Shown here: positions 30,535 through 38,275 of the stretch, one piece after another | Position numbering within the stretch: position 1 is the stretch's first letter | Layout of the letters: the number at the start of each line of letters is the position of its first letter | NCBI GenBank assembly: GCA_037176905.1 | Contig: JBBBWG010031531.1 | Location: 76,458-114,732, forward strand | Length of the DNA stretch: 38,275 bases | Direction: 5' to 3' | Origin: Azolla pinnata | Taxonomy: Eukaryota > Streptophyta > Polypodiopsida > Salviniales > Salviniaceae | Position numbers and translations under genes: made by a program | The notes under the pieces: generated by a model | Seen by the model: the letters and a program-made list of their open reading frames with translations, nothing else | What the model was told of the DNA's origin: nothing | Databases searched by the model: none

Positions 30535-30920
30535 ACAAAGTCCTTCGAAATACCTTTTCTTTATCAAACACAAAACCTCCATTATAGGGACATTGTATAA
30601 ACTGTCATAAGAAAATAAGAAATTGTCATTATGTACCCATACTGCATTATCCCATCCTAAACTTTCATTTTTATCTACATGATACAACAAATATAAAATT
30701 CTAAGCCAAACCTTATGGGCTTAAAAACAGTCCCATGAGGCATGTCGTTATATCTCTATCTGAGGGTCACATCTTTGACAATAGACCATGTCAACTTAGT
30801 GGAACTTACTACCCATAACAATTTATCTTGCATTACTAGTCACTCGAAAGTTGTGACTTTGGCACGTAATGTTATTTCTTACAAACATTTCAAGACCCCA
30901 TTCGGGAATTCTTTTGTAAG
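30535..30920 (-). mobile_element. Degenerate LINE reverse-transcriptase C-terminal zinc-binding (zf-RVT) region
   Basis: One minus-strand frame, broken by four stops, reads in order: a RNNITCQSHNFRV segment, then VYCQRC, then RHASWDCF, then AHKVWLRIL. This is the zf-RVT pattern of plant L1-like LINEs (a W/F-R helix, CPxC, then H-x-x-x-x-C and a VW). Only the 3' part is recognisable. The surrounding 30.1-31.8 kb is AT-rich and probably the same dead element. Confidence 0.65.
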
Positions 30921-31029
30921 ACCACTTAGGCACTATACTTTCTTAACCTCTATAGGCTTGCATTATGCCTATAGTACATGTCTCCCAATTTTATCTCTTG
31001 TCTCCATTCCTATATTGTTTTGTTTGTAA

Positions 31030-31840
31030 GGATCAACCCATATATTCCCTAAGATTCCAATTTACTTTGCTTAATGGTTTGCCATAAGGGTGAAATTATA
31101 TAATGTGTGTGTATATATATATAACTTATAGGAATATCTAACCAAGTAATCTTATATTTTATCTACAGAAAGTTGTAGTACATCCTAACAACTTTGGATA
31201 TTTCTATCATTTCGTGTGATTCCAAATAATATGAGGTGAAAATAATCATCGTGGCACATGATAATTAGACAACAGTGACCTATATTATAAAATGACCATG
31301 CACTTTCACAAATAATTAAATCTTGAACTTCTTTATATTGCGGTTGAGGAGTTATCAACATTGATGAAATTATATTGTCCTTTTAATGTTGATACAATAA
31401 TTTTCTTTAAATTCCAATCACTAACTCCTTTGGTGAAGTATGTAAGTGTTTACTTTACACTATAATTATTAAAAAAACATTATATGTATAAGATAATATA
31501 CAAAAAAAAGTTATCTTTGCGAAACTATGATTTAAATAGGAAAAAGAAAGAGTACATTGATATGTGAAACAAAATGTTTCAAAAGAATTAATTAAAAGTT
31601 ATGTATAACTTGATAATACATTAAGATGTTAACTTGGTTTATTGTGTTAGTTATAACCCTTCCTCGGGTTTTTGTTTATACATGTTTTTTAGCCAGTATA
31701 GCGTTTTCTTTGTTCATTAATCAAAGTATACCTTTTGTTGGGAGAAAAAAATTTATTTTTTAAGAATAACAAAATGAATATTCAATATTTGGATAAGAAA
31801 ATTCTAAGGTACAGAAGAGCAAGTGAAGTAAGTAGCAAGG
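31030..31840. other. AT-rich intergenic, no gene seen
   Basis: Stop-rich in all frames, with a TGTGTATATATATATA run near 31106-31123. Probably decayed transposon sequence. Confidence 0.5.
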
Positions 31841-32035
31841 GAGAAAGTGATCTTGAAAACAATCGCTCCGCTAGTCTCTGAAGGAGGACTTCGAGAAGTG
31901 GATTTGGTCAATCAGAGTCAAGCTTTACTAGCCAAATTGTTAGTTCGATGTTTGTGTCCAAGGAAAGAATTTCGGAAGCAATTGTCGATCGATATTATCT
32001 CATTATGTACTATGGAATGGAGAACTTTTTAACAA
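31841..32035 (+). mobile_element. LINE reverse-transcriptase 3' fragment
   Basis: A plus-strand frame reads LKTIAPLVSEGGLREVDL then NQSQALLAKLLVRCL. This matches the segment after the RT domain of plant LINEs, where a cassette of the form GGLG-(I/L)-x-D/N then N-x-ALLAK-x-xxR is conserved. It ends at a stop after about 61 codons. It lies on the opposite strand from the 30.5-30.9 kb fragment, so it comes from a separate or rearranged insertion. Confidence 0.5.
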
Positions 32036-32431
32036 CGAAAGGATGATGGGCATCATGGGGAGCAGGCAAGGACAACACCACTCAGTTGTTCTCAATAGAA
32101 AACGAAAGGCGGTTGGGAAGACAGTGAGAACATATGGTGTGGGAATAGAATCTATATCTCAGACTTACAGAAGGTCCGCGCAGGTCGAGTATAGAAAAAT
32201 CAATATGTCTGTCACCGGCCAGAGTGGGGTTTATAAGTGGTAATCAGCCCCCTCAAGCCATCTATAGCGTCGAAATCCGCATGGGACTGATCTTCCCACA
32301 GGATCATCAAATCGATGACGAACAAGCAACCTTCTCGTTAGAAAGACTGCTCTTTCTTTGCATCGAGGAATCGGGATGCCACAGTGGCTCTTCCCTCGGC
32401 CGTAAAAATTCGGAGCATTATCAGTGGCAGG

Positions 32432-32457
32432 GAAACCCTAAACCCTAAACCCTAAAT
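32432..32457 (+). promoter_or_regulatory. Telo-box tract in the trigger-factor-like gene promoter or leader
   Basis: Three perfect AAACCCTA repeats end 249 bp before the start codon, the same arrangement as at the gene starting at 5691. Confidence 0.7.
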
Positions 32458-32706
32458 CTCGGTATCTCAAAAAGAATATGTTTGTGGCCCAAGGCCATTG
32501 CTTCTTCTGTTACTGTATATACTGATGAAAAAAAAACAAGAACAAGAGTGAGGGAAGTGAAATTCTGAAGAAATTAGTTGGAATGGGAGCTTGGGGGTAT
32601 TTGGGGGAATATAGGAAAACTTGTGGGCGATTTTGCACTTGAGATAAGCTTCTCGAGAGGAGGAGGAGGAGGAGGAGGAGCTGCAGCAGAAGCAATCAGT
32701 CGAGCT

Positions 32707-35700
32707 ATGGAAACCTTTGCTGCTGCTGGTTTCTCTGCTACTCGCATCATCCCCTCTTCTTCCTCTCCTTCTTCTTCGTCCTCCTCCCAATACTTCCTTC
32801 TCCCTGCTCCTCCGAAACAACACCTATGCTTGTCGCTCCGTTGGGCCTCCAATTCGATCAATTGCACCCGCCTCTCCTCCCTCGCACCGCAGCTTGGTCG
32901 CAAGCAGCCGCCCACGAGACCTCCTCGCTCATCTCCAACGAGAGCTGGTGTTGCGGACACCGTGGAGGTTTCGGAAACGATCCAACCGAATTCTAGGGTA
33001 ATCGAATCTGTTGCCGCTTCTCGTCGCATATTCGTGAGTGGACGAGATTGTGAGATGGAAGCACAGCTGTTGCTAAATAGTAGCTACGTGTGGTGCATTG
33101 TGTAAATACAATGCAGGTAGTCACGTTTAGCGTATATCATCAATGACCATATAACGTTTAGAAAAATGGTGTTTTGATGGGCAAATGCATGAGATTATAC
33201 ATTATCCGTGTTTAAAGACACGATAATATTTTGATAACCCCGTGCATGGTGTTCATGACCATACATTGTTGAGAATAATGGTAGCTCAATTATCATTTTC
33301 ATGAGCTGGTACATTACGAGAATCTTCAGGAAAATGGTAGCTCGATGGTCAGATGCAGGAGGTGGTACCTGATTGTATGCTATTCAGTATGATCGGAGTA
33401 CTCCACATTTGTTTGACGTAGTACATGATTCCAAGGGAAATCTTTGTTTGATACTGGTGGTTAATCATTCACTGTCAGTGTAATGGAGGTTGTCATATAT
33501 GAGTTGATTTACAGGCAGTAGTTTTCCAGTGGCTCAATGTGATGTGATGAGTGTTATGTATGAGGTGATCTATGAGTGGATTAGGCTCAGAGGGCATGGT
33601 TATCCAATGGTCATATGCATGAAAAGTTTCCTATGAATTTTAGATTCTATGATAGTCTGGTAGTGGTATGTTTATAAGGCTGTACATGGTTGTATCATGA
33701 AGTATGATGCAAGGAGAATGCTACGGTGGTAGTTAGTTTCATGAGCTGATAAGTAAAGAGTATGATGTGAAAAACAAATGGTATTGTAGCACATTTGCAT
33801 GCATGGGCAATTGTAATCTGGTAGTCATTCATGTGTGATGATAGATGGTAGCACGATGTAAAGTATAATCAGGGCCAACGACAGTTTGATAATCATGTTA
33901 CATCCATGCTAGTAAAATGTAGGACTACGGTATTCTGGTAGCAAGTTTGAAATCTATGGATCGTCATAGTCTGGTTGTTAATATATCTGAGGTGCATATA
34001 CTACAAGAGAAATGTCATTTTGATACCATTAATTGTGTATGAGATCATGCACGGTTGATTGAAATATATTAAGGACAATGGTATCATGGCTCTCACATGT
34101 ATGATCCTGAGAGGGAATGCACAATCCAAGAATGCCTTTGATTAGCAACAAACGAAATAGAAGTCATAACTTAGCCACATACAATAGAAGAGCTCTCTGC
34201 AGAGAAGTTAGATGAGAATCTAACTGCAGACAACAGCCACTTATTTACTACTCTAAATTAAAAGTAACTACTTGGAAATAAATGCACTCAAATATGATCG
34301 ATGCCAATTTTGTCCAGGTTAAACTTAGTGTCAAGGTGGCTCCCAAGATATGCAAGGAAAGCTATGAATTTGTTCTGAAGGAGCTCAGTAAGAGGACAAA
34401 GGTAGAAAACAGGGTCTTGAAGATTAATATGTCGTTTGGTAGTTGTGAAGCATATTCTAGAACTATATCAAGACTGATCACAGTTTGCTCTCTTTTGTGT
34501 ATACTTGGTGTAGATTCCTGGATTTCAAGTTGGCAAAACAGTACCAGAATCGATCTTGGTCAACTTTGTCGGGAAGGATAAAGTCAAGACTGCTGCCATT
34601 GAAGCTGTTTTAAGACATACGTTGCCTACTGCATTGTCATCTGTGAGTCGTGTTTACAATGGATGCTCGATGCATGTTCTTTTGTGTAGATTGCATTCAC
34701 TATATGCCACAAATTCAAGCTTTCTGCCCCTTTGAATGTTTGATCGAAAACATTGGTGAGGACTTTCACATGGTTTGTCTTGGCTTACATACAATTGAGA
34801 CAAGTTTACGATCCAGAAAATTATCTGTAAATGACTAGCATATAATAAGCCCCACTTGATGAAAGATACATCTGATATTTATAAAAGGCCTCTGATTAGC
34901 CTGATTTAGGCGTAAGCTTGTGGATTGCTCCCAGAGTACCATCTTTTTCCTCTTACATTATTAAGATATCGCAAGTTTCACAATCATTTTGGATTCAGAA
35001 TTTCTATCCCTTCAATGGGAAAGACGATTTCGGTCGGTATCCAGGGTTTCGTCAAAACATGAGACATCAATGTCTTTGCATGACGTTAGAAAACTGCTGC
35101 GATTCAATGTTTTCACATGATCCTCCGCAGAAAACTGTCATTGATATCTCATTCATTAGGCATGTATTCTATCCGAAAGCTTCATGCTATACATTATTTT
35201 TCCATGTTTCTTTTTCCTGTGTATATTTCAAGATCTCGTGAAAAAACTTGGTACAAATGCAAACAGGTTGCGGGGAGAGCTCTGAAAGATTCGGAGCATA
35301 TACTCACTAACATAGACGAACTAAAATCTTCGTTTTCACCGACATCGTTGCTGAGGTCAGTGGATCACCTCCACCGATCGCCCTGCCATGATCGTTTCGA
35401 TTTCATGTTCTCAGTTTTTATGGCAGGATGAGTTTGTTTCCGTCCATCGTTCTAAAACTCTCCATGGGATGTAGATCTTTTGGAATCCGCATTTGCGGAT
35501 CTTGTCGATGATACGATATCGGATGGAAGATGTTTCTTATAGCATGTGACAGCTGTGTGTAACTTGGGGAATCGCCCAACGCTGCTACTATATGCGTTGC
35601 GGAATTAAGCTCTCGATTCTCCTTTGCAGTTATGATGTAGTGGTGGATGTCATGCCAGAGGTGAAGTGGACAAGCCCGAATGCGTACAAGAATCTGAAGG

Positions 35701-37596
35701 CTGTGGTAGAGTTTGATGACGAGTCTTCGTACAAAAAGGCAGCCGAAACCGAGTTCCGGACACGCTACAAGGAGCTCGGCTCGCTTCGGATTGTCGAGGA
35801 CAGAAATATCGAGGTAATTCAATGGCTTCTCAGGATGTGTGCTCGCGGAAGAGTTCTTGGTCATTGGCGAAACTAAGTTTGCGTCGTCGTGTTTGGTAGA
35901 TGGGGGATGTAGCGATTCTTGACGTGGCTTGTAATCGTGTAAATGACGACGGTTCCGTTGGCGAGAGGATCATGTCGGGTGAACAAAAAGGTTCTTTCCT
36001 GCCCAACTCCAAACAAACAAAAATCCGCGTTCCGAATCCTGCGCTTTGATTGAACATATGATTGTGTACTTCGCGACTCTTTGTGGATGGGAGTTGTTCT
36101 GACACACGCATAAAGCATTCAAGTCGCTTGGTTAACATGTAAAAAGGCTTACAAAATGTCCTGTGAAAGTTAGTTTTATGACATTTTTGGAAAAGAAAGA
36201 TCTATTTGCTCGACGGAAATTCCATCTCTGTTCTCTTGTTGGGATAGGCTGACTAATCACTAACTCGGCCAATTGAATATCGATCAAACACTCTTTGCTT
36301 GTTTCGGCACTGTTTTGATGCTTTTTTTGGGGGATACTGAAGAATTTCAGTTTGGATTTCAATAGGATTTCAATTGGATACTGAAGAAGGACTCAACTAT
36401 TTGCCGGGATTTGTGGAAGCAATCCTGGGTCTTCAAAGGGGTGAAACTCGTACTTTTGATCTGGTTTTTCCTCAAACGTGGCAGGTGGAGGCAACTAGAG
36501 GTGCAACGGGCCGTTTTGTTGTGAGTTACATTGGCTATACATACAATAATTTGTTGTGTGCATATATAGAGAAAGATAGATAGATATATGTAGAGATATA
36601 TGTATGTAATCGTGCATATATATGATGCGGCTTGTAATCGCGTAAATGAGGCATACCTTTACATAGGTCGAATGCAAGGAGCATTTCTACAGAGTGCTGC
36701 CCATCTTGGATGATAGCCTTGCGGGGAGATTTGTTGAGGATTGCACTACCATCGAACAAGTATGTGATGTTTATTCCTTGAGCTCCAGGCTTTGTGTTTC
36801 ATGCCCGAAAGACCCCTGCATCCACACCTTAAGTTTCCGTTCAATCCTTGCAGGCGAGAGAGGCTCTTTTGAAGAAGCATAAGGAACAATATGAGGCTGA
36901 CAAGCTACGTGCTACACAAGGAGCTATCATGAATGAGCTGGCAAAGGTTAGCAACCTCAGCGAATCTTTGTGTAACAGTGATAAGCATATATCAAACTAA
37001 AATGGAATCCTTCATCTCGCTTGGGTTCTTTGGTATTAATTTCTGGTAGTAAAGCTTTGCGGCTTCAAGTCTTAGTATCTCATCTTGAAACTATAGAAAA
37101 AATTACGAAATGAAGGAAATCCTCCATGTTTCTTTTTGTAAGTTTGGTAGAAAAGGTAGAAACTTCAAGCAATTCATTCTGTCATTTAAATCCTGAATAA
37201 ATTAAGTACAGATCAAACTGTCACTACCTTCATCTTTGTTCTCAGTGTGTATGTATTTTTGATGCCTCAGGTCACTGTAGTAGACGTGCCGAATTCACTC
37301 ATAGAGGAACAGGGGCGCAATTTGTATGCTGGGAAGCTTATTGAGATACAGGTGAAGAGCTGAAAACATAATCATGTATACAAAATATTAGTTTTCTCCA
37401 CTTTTCCATTCGTTTTGGAAGAAGTATTAAAGACTTTGTCTTACAGGCTAGAATGAGCTTGACTCAAGAGCAGTTGATGAATCTTTCGAGTGAGGATATG
37501 GTCAATAACTATCTTCTGGCCAAGAAGGAGGAGATAGTAGACTCGGTGAAGCAAGCTCTGGCTGTCGCAGAAATTTTCAAATGTGAAAATTTACAG
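32707..37596 (+). CDS. TIG: Chloroplast trigger-factor-like chaperone / peptidyl-prolyl isomerase, 3' end outside window
   Basis: Eleven exons: 32707-32997, 34318-34401, 34514-34642, 35267-35355, 35630-35813, 35900-35990, 36366-36520, 36667-36759, 36854-36946, 37271-37351 and 37447-37596. All use GT-AG and join in frame to 480 residues. Trigger factor binds ribosomes near the exit tunnel and folds nascent chains; the plant homologue acts in plastids. Residues 1-97 are a Ser/Arg-rich probable transit peptide. The ribosome-binding domain follows, with IPGFQVGKTVPESI (126-139) where bacteria have GFRxGKxP. The FKBP-like isomerase domain spans about 260-345 (MGDVAILDV, LPGFVEAILGLQRGE). The helical C-terminal domain starts about 346 and breaks off at AEIFKCENLQ with a GT donor. 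The last exon or exons lie beyond 38275. Confidence 0.93.
32998..34317 (+). repeat. Intron 1 of the trigger-factor-like gene, made of degenerate repeats of about 45-60 bp
   Basis: Recurring landmarks are AAAATGGTAGCTCGATGGTC, ATGCATGAG and TGGTACAT. They are visible around 33163, 33280, 33330, 33715, 33775, 33845, 34010 and 34075, all in the same orientation. The copies are strongly diverged, so the array is old. Confidence 0.55.
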
Positions 37597-38275
37597 GTTA
37601 CCTCTCTCTTTCTCTCTCTCTCTCATCACCGTCAAGTTTGGAGACGTTAATAAAACTCTATCTCTCTGTTGGGTACACATCCCGCTGCTGTAACTTGTCT
37701 CATGGGCCAATTTTGATATTAGAAATCGGGTGATATCTCTTTCTCGGGTGAAAATATCTGATTTGCAAAATCAATGAAAATGTACATTCTGTAGAAAGTT
37801 GTATAAAAACTCTCATGCTTTTCATTCATACGATGCTTCCTTGCATCAATTACCTACTTGATACACAAATTTATGGATTAATGCAACATAATCCCAAACC
37901 AAACTGACAGATCATACTAACTTGGTGGGAAAGCACCAAAATGGAGTAAAAACCTGCAAGTAATGTGTAAACATGCTAGATTAGAAACATTCCAAACATA
38001 TGGCATAAACCCTGTGCCATTAGAGGCATGCCATAAACACAAAAGGAATACCATTACTTATAACCCATATTGGTTTTAAACGTTGATCTCTAATGCATTT
38101 GAATCCTATACCACGAACACATGCGCACACATATAATTATTCTTTATGGAGATGTTTGTCTTGTGGAAATGGTCAGATAACACATGAAGTTCTGGTGATA
38201 AGCCTTAAGCTCTTCTGAAACGTAAAGATAAAGAACGTAATGCCATTCAAGAATATGTAACACATGGGATAATAT
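37597..38275. other. Last visible intron of the trigger-factor-like gene
   Basis: It starts GTTACC after exon 11 and has a CTCT microsatellite at about 37605-37622. I looked for the expected continuation (a charged helix with an EELxKEVE-like run) and did not find it before the window ends. Confidence 0.6.

Overview
This is a nuclear segment from a land plant. Protein-coding genes carry canonical GT-AG introns (plus one GC-AG intron), two products look chloroplast-targeted, a germin-like protein is present, and TTTAGGG-type telo-box tracts occur at seven places. The lineage is uncertain: the divergent germin-like protein and the very high microsatellite/minisatellite load would suit a non-flowering plant, but that is inference.

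Layout. 1-5.5 kb is intergenic: a GAA-rich tract, a GATC-rich minisatellite, a compound minisatellite/microsatellite array, and a heat-shock-element/TATA cluster. 5.69-7.55 kb (+) encodes a 620-residue protein of a plant family with no function known to me, with a repetitive acidic/basic centre. 7.55-11.6 kb holds no gene I can identify, apart from a decayed 405-bp tandem duplication. 11.58-15.80 kb (-) is a complete ten-exon M17 leucine aminopeptidase. A 600-bp GAT/GGT tract lies just upstream of it. 16.6-19.5 kb is AT-rich with a possible LINE ORF1 fossil. 19.5-21.7 kb is a stack of unrelated tandem arrays, one containing a 100-N assembly gap. 21.78-23.50 kb (+) is a two-exon ANTH-domain clathrin-assembly protein. 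26.05-26.91 kb (-) is a germin-like cupin interrupted by an Asn-rich insert and lacking one metal ligand; minisatellites lie on both sides of it. 27.6-32.4 kb is intergenic with LINE fossils. 32.71 kb to the window end (+) is a chloroplast trigger-factor-like chaperone, eleven exons visible and incomplete at its 3' end.

The genes are ordinary monocistronic plant genes and do not form a pathway or cluster. The aminopeptidase and the trigger-factor-like protein would both act in plastid protein homeostasis, but their proximity is probably chance. I found no new multi-gene system. What stands out is how far simple repeats have entered coding sequence: Asn in the cupin, Gln/Thr/Met in the ANTH protein, His/Gly/Ser in the aminopeptidase leader, and a degenerate repeat in the 620-residue protein. 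Tandem arrays also sit close to the start of several genes.
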